The notes under the pieces were generated by a model. That model had not been told where the DNA came from. It saw only the letters and a list, made by a program, of their open reading frames with translations, and ran no database searches. This document shows positions 33,101 to 42,641 of a DNA stretch of 64,000 bases, in pieces (the stretch's first letter is position 1; every line of letters starts with the position of its first letter). The DNA comes from Prorocentrum cordatum. Taxonomy: Eukaryota; Sar; Dinophyceae; Prorocentrales; Prorocentraceae. Where the stretch lies: the NCBI GenBank assembly GCA_963575745.1, contig CAUYUJ010015510.1:40001-104000 (forward strand), given 5' to 3'. Made by a program: the position numbers and the translations under genes.

Positions 33101-33629
33101 TGGGAGTGGGAGTGGCTGGTAGCTTCGTGGAGGGGTTAAGTCAGCGAGTACATCTCTGTGAAGCGTGATTTTCTGGCGCTGCCAGGAATACGCCGAGAGC
33201 AGCCGTGCAGGATTACCCACCCTGTCCGCCGCCAATTCCTGGCCACGGCTAAAAATTTCAATCCTTTGCCGCCTAGTGCCAGACGCTCTGCGTCCACATG
33301 GCTGCCTCGCACCCAGTTGCACGCGTAGTTAATACTATGGGACTGGGTGAGATTCGTGGGGTTAGTCAGGTTGGTTGGAGGAAGTTACTGTCTGACTTGA
33401 CTTCAGGTGCCCGTGCAGAGTTTGCGAGTTTCGCCTCTTAGCACAGCCACACGAGTTGACTGTGCTGACTGCCTCTGCTAGCTGCAGCGCCGCCATTAGC
33501 TGACAGGCCATGCGCTTCATCAGCAGCGCAATCCAAAATCGCCTCACCTGCCCTTCCCTTCCGTTCCTCTTCCATCCCCTACCGCCTTCTCGTTCCCACC
33601 CTGGCCTCCGATTCCACTTCAGCCTCCTT

Positions 33630-34235
33630 CCTCCCACTACAATTTTTTTCGAATTACTATGTAACCGACTCCACCTCATCCTGGATCCCCAGCTGAGCAC
33701 TGACCAGGCCGGTTTCCGACCTCACCGCAGCACGTGCGACCACCCGTTCACGATTTCACAACTCCATGAAACAACCGACGCGTGGCAGGTATCGCTATGG
33801 ACAGCAGCCGTTGACTTCAAGAAGGCCTTCGACACAATCACTCATCAGAGTATTTGACGAGCCCTGGCTGACTAGGGAGCGTCTTCTGCTTGCGTATGTG
33901 CAACCATTGGCGAATCACCGCGATGGACAGACAGACTCCGTCCAGACAGACAAGAAAAGCAGGGATTTCCACATACAAATGGGCAGGAAACAAGGCACCC
34001 CTTTGAGCTCACCAGTCTTCGATTGCGAATCTGACCATGCCATGCGCAAAATCCAGCGAAAGTGGTCCTCAAAACGGATTGGGCTACAACCATGCCATGA
34101 GCATGGGCGACTCGGCGCTGTTGCGACATATCACGGGAGGTTGAAACATCTTAGCGAAGACGTTTCTAAATCAAGTTTCGAATTACTTCCAGACAAAATG
34201 AATATTCTCAACGGATTCCGGAACCCTCGCAAAGA
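33630..34235 (+). pseudogene. LINE reverse transcriptase pseudogene (second lineage)
   Basis: The first frame reads LSTDQAGFRPHRSTCDHPFT and AAVDFKKAFDTITHQSI, the RT 'QxGFRxxRST' and D-x4-F blocks, ending at 33857. A shifted frame continues HIQMGRKQGTPLSSPVF (QG-PLSS block), ESDHAMRKIQRKWSSKRIGL, and LPDKMNIL. The [YF]xDD box expected between KRIGL and the LPDK phrase is absent, so that segment is deleted or scrambled. The motif wording differs from the RT relic at 13.3 kb and from the complete LINE at 42.6 kb, so this is a separate lineage. Inactive by loss of the catalytic box and frameshift. Confidence 0.75.
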
Positions 34236-34389
34236 GAAGCGCCGAGCATCATGTGTCACTGGGATGCCAATCGAGGTGTTGCCGCCGTACCATGTTACGA
34301 AAGCATCTCGGGGAACGGCTTCGACCCAGTGAATTCCATACCGCAAGACCAGAGAGAACCCGAGTCGGATGGAATGCACACGCTCTTTC

Positions 34390-34590
34390 AAGTACGACAG
34401 GAGTTAATTGGGAAACATGGTTCGGAGCGCGGACCATGACAATGGACATGGAAACCGACTTCGAAAATGGCGCGGACCATGACAATGGAGTTAATTGGGA
34501 AACATGGTTCAACCAACGAAGATCCGGCTGGTTAAGAAGCGCGGACCATGACAGTGGACACGGGAACCGACTTCGAAAAATGCAGAGCGC
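34390..34590. repeat. Minisatellite of GCGCGGACCATGACAATGGA units
   Basis: Three occurrences of GCGCGGACCATGAC near 34427, 34469 and 34540, with intervening copies of GTTAATTGGGAAACATGGTT (34403 and 34490) and AACCGACTTCGAAAA (34454 and 34566). Confidence 0.75.
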
Positions 34591-34756
34591 CAGATGTCGC
34601 GAACGATGCTGCGCACACGCAGGCGCCGAGGTCAACACACCGACCCGGTGAGGCAATCTGGAGGCAACGCCGGTCTCGAACAATATGGGTGGATTGCACG
34701 CGACGGTCTACCAGAGGAGCTGGAGAAACGCTGGGACGATTGCAAACCGACGACTA

Positions 34757-34913
34757 GATATCCCAGGGGTGGACCTGAACGGTGTTTTGGCGATTTCGTG
34801 GGCCGTTTTCGTTCCGATTTCGTTTTGCGTTGAAGGCGGATTGAAGACAAAACGAGGGAAAACGAAAACAAAGCGAAAACGAAAAACACCGTTTAGGTTC
34901 AGCCCTGAGATAC
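34757..34913. mobile_element. Foldback element F2 (~157 bp)
   Basis: GATATCCCAGGGGTGGACCT at the left end pairs with GGTTCAGCCCTGAGATAC at the right end (several mismatches). Pairing continues inward with GAACGGTGTTTT / AAAACACCGTTTAG and GATTTCGT / GCGAAAAC-type tracts. Confidence 0.65.
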
Positions 34914-34914
34914 C

Positions 34915-35722
34915 CATCAAGCCCGCGAAGATTGAGATGGGCCGGGAAAGCGTGCAGTTCGGAAGCAGACGAACGGGCATCGAAGGCTCTACGATGGGAC
35001 ACACACGCAAGATCCCGTGTGCCGTGCGCGACCGAGACTGCGTCACCCGAAGAGCGGTGGTGTGACGACATCCGACAGCATGTTGGGCAACAAGAGTGAC
35101 GGGTGGGGGATTTGTGAGCAAAGCTATTTGGACCACGTCTCAGTTGATTTACCTGGATTTTCATTTGCAGATGTGCATTGCCATGCCTCTGTCGGTTTCT
35201 TTTCCCGCGTTTACATGTTTCACATGCATGGCGTTACGGCGCCCACCTGCGGTGCCCTAGCCGACGACAGCTGCAGGTCCGATGTCCGATATTTTCTCCC
35301 CGCTGTGCCCTCTCGTTTCCTGCCCCCGTATGCTGCCCTCTTCCTGCCCAGACCACGTCCTCGCAGTGGCGCCGCGGGGTCGTCGACCCAAGCCGCTAGA
35401 CTGATCTGGCGCTGCGCAGCAGGATCCCGACCCTAGCTGCAGAGCTTAACACAAAGAGGCCTCCCCTTCTGCATCCTCCCATCCTCCATCCGCCCCCCGC
35501 CTGCCATGCGCTGTGGTGCCAAGGGTTGGGCTGCCAGGTTACCAGTCCCCGCGCGCCCGACGACCAAGAACTCGTGCGGGGGGATGCCCTCGCAGTTTCG
35601 GCTCGGTTCGGGCTGCCCCCCTTTCCCCAGGGGCAGTGCGCGAGCTGCCTCAGTCTTCGCTCAGGCAGGGCCGCCCCCACTTCTCGCGTAAAGTGGGCTC
35701 CGAGGGGCCGAATGCGGGGCAG
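34915..35722. other. No supportable gene; possible upstream part of the transporter
   Basis: The frame of transporter exon 1 stays open upstream to about 35513, but residues before ~35723 show no transporter signature. Pyrimidine-AG signals (for example CCCTTTCCCCAG near 35632) could be an acceptor for an exon starting inside this stretch. Confidence 0.4.
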
Positions 35723-36058
35723 ATGTTCTGCGGCCTGCCCCGCGAGGGCCCCCTGTCCCTGGAGGAGCACCCCCTCGAGGGCCCCTGGACGGCGCGCAGC
35801 GCCCTCTCGCGGGCGCAGACGTCGTGGATGTGGCCCCTGCTTCGTGCTGGGCTGTCGAGGCCGCTCGAGGAGGACGACGTCTGGCGGGTGCCCAGCAGGA
35901 TGTCCGCCCGCGCCATCGGGGGCCGCGCGGAGGAGCTTTGGCGCCACGAGTGCAAGGCGGCCAGGGAGAGCGGCGCGCAGCCCCGGCTGCTGATTCCGGT
36001 CCTCGTGGCAGTCGCGCGGTGCGCGTTGGCGCTGAATTTCGCGTTCAGCATGAGCTGC
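35723..36058 (+). CDS. ABCC/MRP-type ABC transporter, exon 1 of those seen
   Basis: The frame contains TSWMWPLLRAGLSRPLEEDD followed by VWRVPSRMSARAIGGRAEEL, which matches the linker before the first transmembrane domain of ABCC transporters (typically ...FSWxTPLLxxGxRxPLEEDDLW...). It continues with LLIPVLVAVARCALALNFAF, a likely membrane segment. ABCC proteins are ATP-driven exporters of the plasma or vacuolar membrane. I placed the exon end after ...AFSMSC at 36058 because the next bases, GTGGTCTTCAGGGGCAACGT, closely match the start of the following intron at 39107. A GT at 36077 is an alternative in the same phase. The 5' limit is only the first ATG in the conserved part; true upstream exons are not identified. 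Confidence 0.7.
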
Positions 36059-36078
36059 GTGGTCTTCAGGGGCAACGT

Positions 36079-36212
36079 CGGGAGGAGGAGGAGGAGGAGG
36101 AGGAGGAGGAGGAGGAGGAGGAGGAGGAGGAGGAGATGGAGATGGAGATGGAGATGGAGGGATGGAGGAGATGGAGGAGGAGGAGGAGGAGGAGGAGGAG
36201 GAGGAGGAAGAA

Positions 36213-36268
<56 letters not shown>

Positions 36269-36320
36269 GGAGGAGGAGGAGGAGGAGGAGGAGGAGGAGG
36301 AGGAGGAGGAGGAGGATGCG
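36079..36320. repeat. (GGA)n / (GGAGAT)n / (GAT)n microsatellites
   Basis: Three purine blocks with a (GAT)n core at about 36212-36267, directly after the proposed splice donor. Confidence 0.95.
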
Positions 36321-36620
36321 CAACCCAGATCAGGCTCGAGGTTCGAGGTTTTCGTACGGTTCTGTCGGTTCTCAGCGGTTTTCCATCCCTGGGACGCCTT
36401 CAGCGGTTGCGCCACGCTAAGGGCGTTTCTGGGGAGCCGAGCTATGGCCCGCGAACCAGGGGTCAACGCTGGGGAGGGATACAGTCGAAACCCATGGTAA
36501 GGATGGATAAACTTGCCAAGAGTACCCTTGCATCCTTGCCTCTTCGGCCCATCCTTAGCCATCTTCGATGGCCAGCTCCGCTTGCAGAGAGTCGACGTGG
36601 GCGCCCAAGGCCCTTCCCCA

Positions 36621-36900
36621 ATCGCCCATCCATCGCAGCCCCACCCCCCCAGTAGCGTCCGGTTTCGCCATCGGCGGTCGACCGTCCGATTTGTCGGCGC
36701 CGTGACGCCGATTCCAGCTCGATGTCTCCCCCGCCTGAGCTCCGAACGTTCCCCCTCAGGAGGGAGGAAGAGGTACCCATACCGCTACCCTCGCCCCTTT
36801 TTCGCTTTTTGGGGTCCTCCTGGGAAGCCCTCGTCGCCACGGCTGGATTCGCCTCGAATTCTGGTCAGAGAGCATGTCGGTGGGGGCCCACCTGGGAAGC
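36621..36900 (+). repeat. Intron-family block, copy 1 (X 3' part joined to Y 5' part)
   Basis: The X part resembles 39.16-39.31 and 51.40-51.55 kb in layout (ATCGCCCATC, CCACCCCCCC, TTTCGCCATCGGCGG, ending TTCCCCCTCAG at 36759). It runs directly into a block close to the intron at 51586: GAGGTACCCATACCGCTACC, TTTTTCGCTTTTTGGGG, CTCGTCGCCACGGCTGGATT, CGAATTCTGGTCAGAG. In the 51.5-kb copy these two parts are separated by a 33-nt exon. Confidence 0.65.
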
Positions 36901-37389
36901 CGCCGAGGAACGCCACAGCTCGACAGGGGGATGGCGGAGGGCCTCCTCATGCCTCTCCCTGCCCTCGTCGCAGGCCGCCACCGCCGCTGAGGACCACCGA
37001 CTCGGGTGCAGGCCCTTCTGGATCCTTGCCACGGCTTCTGCGGGTCTCCCCCGCGCAAGCCCCTGAGAGGTTGTGGGGATCGACGGTGGCGGTGCACCCC
37101 ACAACGGCACACGAGTGGAGGCTGCGGCGGGCTCACGGCTGCAAGTGATGAGAGCCATGCAGCGCCGTTTCCCCCACCCGCGCTTCGCCCTCCGCCGCCG
37201 GAATGATGTCGGCAGGATGCCCCTCTGGCCGTCTTACAGTGGCATTGCACTGAGTGGCGCACTCTGCCATCGGCTGCACGCCCAGCGCCAACTCGTGCTG
37301 GAGGGCTCCGGCAGAGCAGTGAGCGGAGCCCGCCAGGGCTTGCTGGAGAGCAGGTTGTGGGGAGCACGGGGGGTCGCTGACCTCTTCTC

Positions 37390-37566
37390 CGAGGCGGGGA
37401 TTTATCCGTATCCACCGCCTGGAGGGTCAGTTTTCGGAGCCTCGGCAGGCGGTGGATATGGACATATTCGGGCCCCGGGGGGCCGAAATGTATCCATATC
37501 CACCGCCCGCTGGGGCACCAGGACGTCGGTTCCCAGGCGGTGGATATTGGATAAATCCCCGCCTCG
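37390..37566. mobile_element. Foldback element F3 (~177 bp, nested inverted repeats)
   Basis: The outer arms CGAGGCGGGGATTTATCCGT...CCACCGCCTGG (37390-37422) and CCAGGCGGTGGATATTGGAT...CCCCGCCTCG (37533-37566) pair almost perfectly. Inner arms GGCGGTGGATATGGACATAT and ATGTATCCATATCCACCGCC pair around a GGGCCCCGGGGGGCC centre. It lies at the end of the LINE RNase H relic and probably interrupted it. Confidence 0.8.
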
Positions 37567-37574
37567 CATCTTCG

Positions 37575-38440
37575 CCGTCCATGGAGCGGCCGTCTTGCGC
37601 GGACAATCGCCTGGCGGGCGCGTCGACGCACAGAGGCCGCCGTGCAGTCCTACACGTCCGTGTCCGGCGGCCTCCCAACGAGGGCGGCCGACCCGCGAGA
37701 GCGTCGGTAGCGTCGCTCCCTTGCGCCATCTGCCTGTCCCAGGCCGAGGGCGAAGGGCCGTTGGGATCGACACAGCTCGGCGTCCACACCACCTGGACCT
37801 CCTCGAATCGAGGGCTACAGGCGGATCTGACGAGACGCCAGAGGTCCGCGTTCACACCCGTGCAAGACCGCTGCAGCCCTCCTCTCTCTCAGCCCTGAAT
37901 TAGAGGGGCGCAGTCTGTCACGTGGAGCAACGGCCCTTGGAAGTGCTGCAGCGCGAGCGCGACAGCGCGGAAGCGCGGCCCGCGGGACGGTTTGCTTCCG
38001 GCCGTCCAGGCCACAGGCGACACCCGCTGAGCGTTCGAGGCTGCGGTCGGGGCGGCACATCACGACCGCCGCAGCTCCCGCGCGCCGTACGTCGCTGTTG
38101 AGGCTGCCTGCGGAGCCGTCTCCGGTCCAGCCCCTGGCCGTGATGTCGGCCGAGGGAGCGGCCGCTCGTCGTCGCTCCCACCCTCCCCCACCGTCCACTC
38201 CGGGCCTCCCCCGCGCAGGAGGGGTGCGAGACGCTGGAGGCAGGCCCCTGAGCCAGAGAGGCGGGGGAGCTGCTCATGGCCCGCCGGGGCCTGCGGGAAC
38301 TGCACACCCGATGTTTCATACGCTGTGCCCCCTCGGTTGCACGGGCACTCCCAAACCCTGTGGAACCAGGTCTCGACATGTAGGCCACACCTGGGGCATG
38401 GAGGGGTGGCGTTGTAGCCAACGTCAATCTTCCGTGACAA
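37575..38440 (-). pseudogene. LINE 3' relic: zinc motif and RNase H
   Basis: On the minus strand, 38440 downward reads CPRCGLHVETWFHRVWEC (C-x2-C-x8-H-x4-C), a zinc motif found after the RT of many LINEs. In another frame it is followed by ARGWTGDGSAGSLNSD, then GLDGRKQTVPRAALPR, and in a third NADLWRLVRSACSPRFEEVQ, VVWTPSCVDPNG and DATDALAG. This is the order of an RNase H domain (DGS... first strand, K/R-QT-PRAEL helix, late DADxLA-type motif). The catalytic glutamate expected in PRAEL is an alanine (PRAAL) and frames shift twice, so it is dead. Antisense to the transporter, inside its intron. Confidence 0.7.
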
Positions 38441-38963
38441 TGGTGAGGAGCCGACCTACCTCATCAAAAGCCCCCTTGCGGATCGCATGGGCAACCTCGG
38501 AGCGGATGTGAAGAGGGTCAGCCCCCTCACTGAGTGATTTTCCGTGGGGGTGAGCGGCGGCGCAAGCCCACAACCCGCTGTCCTCCCTCACGTCCTCGAA
38601 CACGTCCTCGAACACGTCCTCGAACACTCGAACTCACGTCCTCGGGGCTCCAGCCTCCGAAGGAGGAGGGTCGGGGAAACGCCGCAGCCTGCACTCACCC
38701 CCCCGCGGGTCTCCGCCATTCCGTGGCTGACACGGGCAGCCAACCTTTGTCTAGGAACGTGGCCTGCACGGCCCCTATGGGGCCTCGAACGCGGCTCCGC
38801 CTACGGTTAGGAGAGTGACCAAGCCTAGGCCGAATATGGCTCCAAAAGGCTTCAATTCTCTTGCGCAGAAGGAGGGAGGAGGAAGAGGAGGAGGAGGAGG
38901 AGGAGGAGGAGGAGGAGGAGGAGGAGGAGGAGGAGGGTTCCCCCCCGAACGTTTTCTCCTCAG

Positions 38964-39106
38964 GTCTACTACTGCTGCGCGCCCACCTTCCTGCGCCTTT
39001 TTCTGCAGGACCTGGAGTTCGGCGCCGAGAGGCCGTGGATGCTGTTGCACGGCGCGGGGTTCGCCGCGTGCTACTTCGCCGTATCGCTCTGCGTGGGCGT
39101 TTCGAA
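38964..39106 (+). CDS. ABCC-type transporter, exon 2
   Basis: Follows TTTTCTCCTCAG. Translation in phase with exon 1 gives VYYCCAPTFLRLFLQDLEFG, AERPWMLLHGAGFAACYFAV and SLCVGVSK. In ABCC transporters this region is the first helices of TMD1 (…P.LL..l..fl..g....GY..A..lf...l…). The donor at 39107 (GTGGTGCTCAGGGG) leaves two bases of a codon, completed by the first base of exon 3 to give K-Y-G-Q, so the phases agree. Length 143 nt. The sequence match is weaker than for exon 3; the call leans on phase, order and position. Confidence 0.65.
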
Positions 39107-39313
39107 GTGGTGCTCAGGGGAAACGTCAGGGGTGATGTGCTCAGGGGGGGTCTGCGCTGCCCCCCCATCGCCCACTCATCGCCGATGGGGGCCCAATAGC
39201 CCACCCCGTCCAGCAGTGTGTAGTTCCGCCATCGGGGCCTAACGCTGATGTACGGATGATGTATCACATATTCCAGGCCGATGTTCTCCCCCAGAATCGG
39301 TCCCCCCTCCCAG
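39107..39313 (+). other. Transporter intron 2 (GT-AG, 207 bp), intron-family copy 2
   Basis: Begins GTGGTGCTCAGGGGAAACGT, nearly the same as the start of intron 1, and ends CCCCCCTCCCAG. The middle block CCCATCGCCCACTCATCGCC, GATGGGGGCCCAATAGCCCA, CCCCG recurs at 51398-51442. This is the shortest intron seen and may be closest to the unmodified family member. Confidence 0.65.
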
Positions 39314-39596
39314 GTACGGGCAGGTTGCGGGCACTCAGCTCCGCCTGGCGGTACAGCGCCTGGTCTACAATGCTTGCCTGCTGATGCCGGTAGACGGTGT
39401 TGCTGGCGTGAGCAGCCCGATGAATCTGATGTCCGTGGATGCGGAGCGGTTTTTCTTGGTAGTCAACGTGTCCATGCCTCACATCTTCGCGATGCTGTGG
39501 GTATTCCCCGTGCTGCTCATTTTCCAGTTGGGCGTTGCGCCTGCTGCCGCGTGCATGGCGAGCACAATCTTCACCACGCTGCTGCAGAGCAGAGTA
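39314..39596 (+). CDS. ABCC-type transporter, exon 3 (transmembrane domain 1)
   Basis: Translation gives YGQVAGTQLRLAVQRLVYNA, CLLMPVDGVAGVSSPMNLMS, VDAERFFLVVNVSMPHIFAM and LWVFPVLLIFQLGVAPAAAC. The 'NLMSVDAxRF' phrase is a hallmark of the intracellular loop of ABCC TMD1, preceded by the usual 'G..LR.AL..LVY...L' helix and followed by 'lp...W..P..i...l..L'. The 5' border is the CCCAG at 39313. For the 3' border I prefer a GC donor at 39597 (GCGCGTAAG), which leaves phase 0 and agrees with exon 4. The better-looking GTAAG at 39601 would be out of phase. Confidence 0.85.
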
Positions 39597-39689
39597 GCGC
39601 GTAAGATGACCAGCGCTTCGCGGCGGCACGGCCAGACATTGCCAGAGCCTCGGAACAAAACGGGGAAACGTGCCAAAGAGGAGGGGAGG

Positions 39690-39885
39690 AGGTGGATGAT
39701 GATGATGAGGAGGAGGAGGAGGAGGAGGAGGAGGAGGAGGAGGAGGAGGAGGAGGAGAAGGAAGAGGAGAGGAGGAGGAAGAGGAGGAGGAGGAGGAGAA
39801 GGAGGAATGAGGAGGAGGAGGAGGAGGAGGAGGAGGAGGAGGAGGAATGAGGAGGAGGAGGAGGAGGAGGAGGAGGGAGGGCTTG
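39690..39885. repeat. (GGA)n microsatellite
   Basis: (GAT)4-5 leads into ~170 bp of GGA repeats with GAATGAGG interruptions. Confidence 0.95.
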
Positions 39886-40505
39886 CGGTATGCGGGGGCT
39901 TCTAGCCCGTGGGTGGTTCCTTCGCACGGCTGGTGACCTCTTGGTGCCGTTTCGGGGTCAGAGGGACGCCACAAGGCGCAGCGCGCTCGACCAGAACTGG
40001 ATGTTCTCTTGCGATGGAGGGTGCCGCCCGTGCAGTTTCGTGGGTTCGTCTCAAGGGCTTGCTAGCGGCGTCCTGAGATCTTCAGGCCGCTCCTGGAGCT
40101 GAGCTGGAGCTGTCTCGGGCCGTCCTGGGACCATGCTGGACAGCAAGACGTGTAGAGCGATGCTTTCATGTCATCGGCGACGTCTTTCTGGTCGCAGCGG
40201 CGTGAAGCCTAGCCGCTCTCAACGGCAGACGTGGGGTGCACGCGGCCGAAGTGGGTACGGCGGGCGACGGGAGCGGGAGGAGCGCGCTGGGGGAGGGAGG
40301 AGCACCCTCAGAACGTGTGGTCCTTGTGCGTGAGCGCTGGAGCGCGAGCACAGCGTGGAGGTGGAAGTCCATGTAGGAGCGGAGCTCGAGGTAGGAAGCC
40401 ACTATCCAGGGCGTCGCGGCGACGTGGGGCACGCGGCGCCGAGCAGCAACAGCCGGGGCGCGCTCCAGGGCGAATGGCGTACTTTGACGGACCAGTTTCC
40501 GCCAC
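39886..40505. other. Intron sequence, nothing recognised
   Basis: Ordinary-complexity sequence. Open frames on both strands lack motifs. Confidence 0.5.
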
Positions 40506-40660
40506 GCGCAGAGGGGGGGTAGGGGGAGGGGGGAAGGCTTCTCAGAGGGAGGCTGCTTCTTTGAAGGCGCGTACCTTGTTTGTAGATGCAAGGCACGCGC
40601 CTTCCAAGACGCAGCCTCCTTCTCAGAAGCCTTCCCCCTCCCCCTGCCCTCCTCTGCGCG
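40506..40660. mobile_element. Foldback element F4 (~155 bp)
   Basis: GCGCAGAGGGGGGG at the left end pairs with CCTCCTCTGCGC at the right. Pairing continues with GGGGGAAGGCTTCTCAGAGG / CTTCTCAGAAGCCTTCCCCC, GAGGCTGCTTCTTTGAAGGC / CTTCCAAGACGCAGCCTCC and ACCTTGT / GCAAGGC around the loop. One long hairpin with few mismatches and no coding capacity. Confidence 0.8.
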
Positions 40661-41390
40661 CGCCAACAAGTCGAGCTGCCCGATCAGACAACGAATGGGC
40701 TGGGGAGCCTGGCCGTGATGTGGTTCGGGGCATGGGGGCGATGTAACGAAGACTGATTCTCGAAATGCAGTGAATGTAGAGACTTGATACAGCCAAGGCT
40801 GCCGGTGAGTTGCCTTCCTAGCAGGCTTCCCCTGGATTGTCATCGAACTTTGATGTAGACGCATCTTAGAGCTTGCCTTGGTGACTCGTTTGGGACTTCA
40901 TGCGGTCGCTGTGACGGCAGTAAGAAGCTTTGTCGCAGGGCTCGTGGCCCTGTGTGGAAGCGTCTTGGGCAGCGCCGCGACCCCTGTGAGACCATCTGTG
41001 AGAAGAGGGGGTGAGGAGGAGAACGAGGAAGATGAGGACGAGAATATGAGGAGGACGAGGAGGGGGTATGCAGGAGGGATGCAGGAGGGATGCAGGAGGG
41101 ATGTAGGAGGAGTGGGAAGCGGGGGAGGAGGGGGGAGAGAGCATTCAATGCCAGCGTTAGACATCAGAGCCAGGTTCGGGGCCATCGTGGGCTTTTCTCT
41201 ATGTTTCGGGGGCTGATCCGTCCTGTGGTCGTCTTGGAGCTGTCTCGGGACGAGAAGGCGCAGTGACACACATTGTTTCTTCGGACACGTCTCGGGCTTC
41301 CGCAGGGCCTTCTTAGAAGTGTCTGGGTACGGAAGGCGTGCGTTTCGCCCCAAACGATTTCGCCAGCGACGGTTTCGCCCACGAGCGAAC
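40661..41390. other. Intron sequence with a short GCAGGAGGGAT repeat
   Basis: Four GCAGGAGGGAT / GTAGGAGG phrases near 41069-41110. Otherwise nothing recognised. Confidence 0.5.
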
Positions 41391-41399
41391 CGGGTTCGG

Positions 41400-41900
41400 G
41401 CGAAACCCTCCTGGGCGGATTCTTCACCAGACGAAAAAAACATTGGGCGAAACTAGCCCGCGCGAAACTGACCGGACGAAACCAGCCAGGCAAAGCGGAC
41501 TGGGCGAAACTGACCAGGCGGAACGGACTGGGCGAAACAGACCAGGCGAAACCGGCCGGGCGAAAACGACTCGGGAAAGCAAAGGATTGTGGGCGCAACG
41601 GATCGGACGAAACGCAACGCACCAGGAGGCGGGGGGCGCAGGAATAAGAGGGAGGACGGAGGTCAACGAGGAGAACGAGAACAAGGGGAATTCCGCCCGG
41701 GCGGAAGCATCCGAACGGAAACGACCAGGCGAAACCCACCAGGCGAACGCGATCAGGCGATCTCGAACAGGCGAGCGCGATGGGGCGAAAACGACGGCGA
41801 AAACGACCTCGCGAAAACGACCAGGCGAAAACGACCAGGGGAAAACGACTGGGCGAAAACGACGGCTGGCGAAAACGGGTTCGGCGAGATTGCGCGACGG
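41400..41900 (+). repeat. Minisatellite of CGAAAACGACCAGG-type units, copy 1
   Basis: Degenerate 13-20-bp units such as GGCGAAACTGACCAGGCG and CGAAAACGACCAGGCGAAAA. Interrupted at 41610-41700 by a stretch (GAGGACGGAGGTCAACGAGG, AACTCCGCC-like) that also precedes the copy at 49.8 kb. Confidence 0.8.
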
Positions 41901-42430
41901 AATTCGTTCAGGCGACTCTGCTCCAGCGGATTTTCTCTGCGAGTCCTACTAGCTCCTCCTACCTCGCTCTCTTGGCTTCTGCATATCCTGTGTACTTCTC
42001 CTCCTGCCTCATATTCCTCTTCATACTCCGTTGTCCTTCTTCCTCCTGCCTTTTCCTTCTCCTTCTATTTGTTATCATATTGCTGTTGCTTCATCCCTTG
42101 CTACTGTGTCCTCCTCATGCTTCCCTCTGCATCTGCCTTACTGTCTTTCTTCTGCCTCATCCTCCTGCTCCTCTTGTCTACCTTCTAGCTTCTTCTCGTG
42201 CTCCTCCTGCATCCACCTGCTGCGTTCTCTCCCGCCTCCTGCCTACTCCTGTCTCCATCTCCTCCTCCTCCTTTCCTTTTTTTCCTCCTCTTCCTCCTCT
42301 TCCTCTTCATCCACATTATCACCCTCATCCTCTCTCCGTCTCGTTTGGTCTCCTTCTCCATTTTCTTCTCCTGGCCATCCTGCCTCCTCCTGGGGGCAGA
42401 TGGCAAGGAGGCGGAGGATCGCGGCAGGAG
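41900..42430. other. CT-rich intron stretch
   Basis: Pyrimidine-rich TCCTCC / TTCTCC text throughout. The Ser/Leu/Cys-rich frames are compositional. Confidence 0.6.
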
Positions 42431-42434
42431 GTAG

Positions 42435-42602
42435 GACAAACAAAGTGGAATAGTCTTTGTTCGCTTCCAGGCGTCGGGACGTCCGTCTCGCGTCCGCTCG
42501 CCGTGGATACAGCGTGAAGCGCGTGCGCTAGAATGGCGAACGTGGGGTCGAAATGTGTTATCGATCGGCGCGCGCATTCTCCAAATTAGGGCGGGGGTCG
42601 CT

Positions 42603-42639
<37 letters not shown>
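42435..42639 (+). repeat. Left copy of the LINE-flanking unit, ending in (GTC)n
   Basis: Contains GTGGAATAGTCTTTGTTCGC, then CTCGCCGTGGATACAGCGTG, GTGGGGTCGAAATGTG, CGATCGGCGCGCG and AAATTAGGGCGGGGGTC, and ends in ~13 GTC triplets that abut the LINE. The same blocks follow the LINE at 47546-47790. Confidence 0.8.

Positions 42640-42641
<2 letters not shown>

Larger units (their letters stand above)
36059..38963 (+). other. Transporter intron 1 (GT-AG, ~2.9 kb) with nested repeats
   Basis: Starts GTGGTCTTCAGGGGCAAC and ends TTTTCTCCTCAG. Inside are (GGA)n and (GAT)n microsatellites (36079-36320), an intron-family block (36621-36900), foldback F3 (37390-37566), a minus-strand LINE 3' relic (37575-38440), a short ACGTCCTCGAAC repeat (38590-38630) and (GGA)n at 38876-38938. 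Confidence 0.6.

Noticed and set aside
35396-36562. 388-codon minus-strand frame
   Set aside because: It is the complement of the transporter exon and the adjacent (GGA)n block; the plus strand carries the recognisable ABCC motifs.
37073-37903. 276-codon plus-strand frame across the foldback and RNase H relic
   Set aside because: It is antisense to the RNase H reading and crosses the F3 palindrome; no motif on the plus strand.
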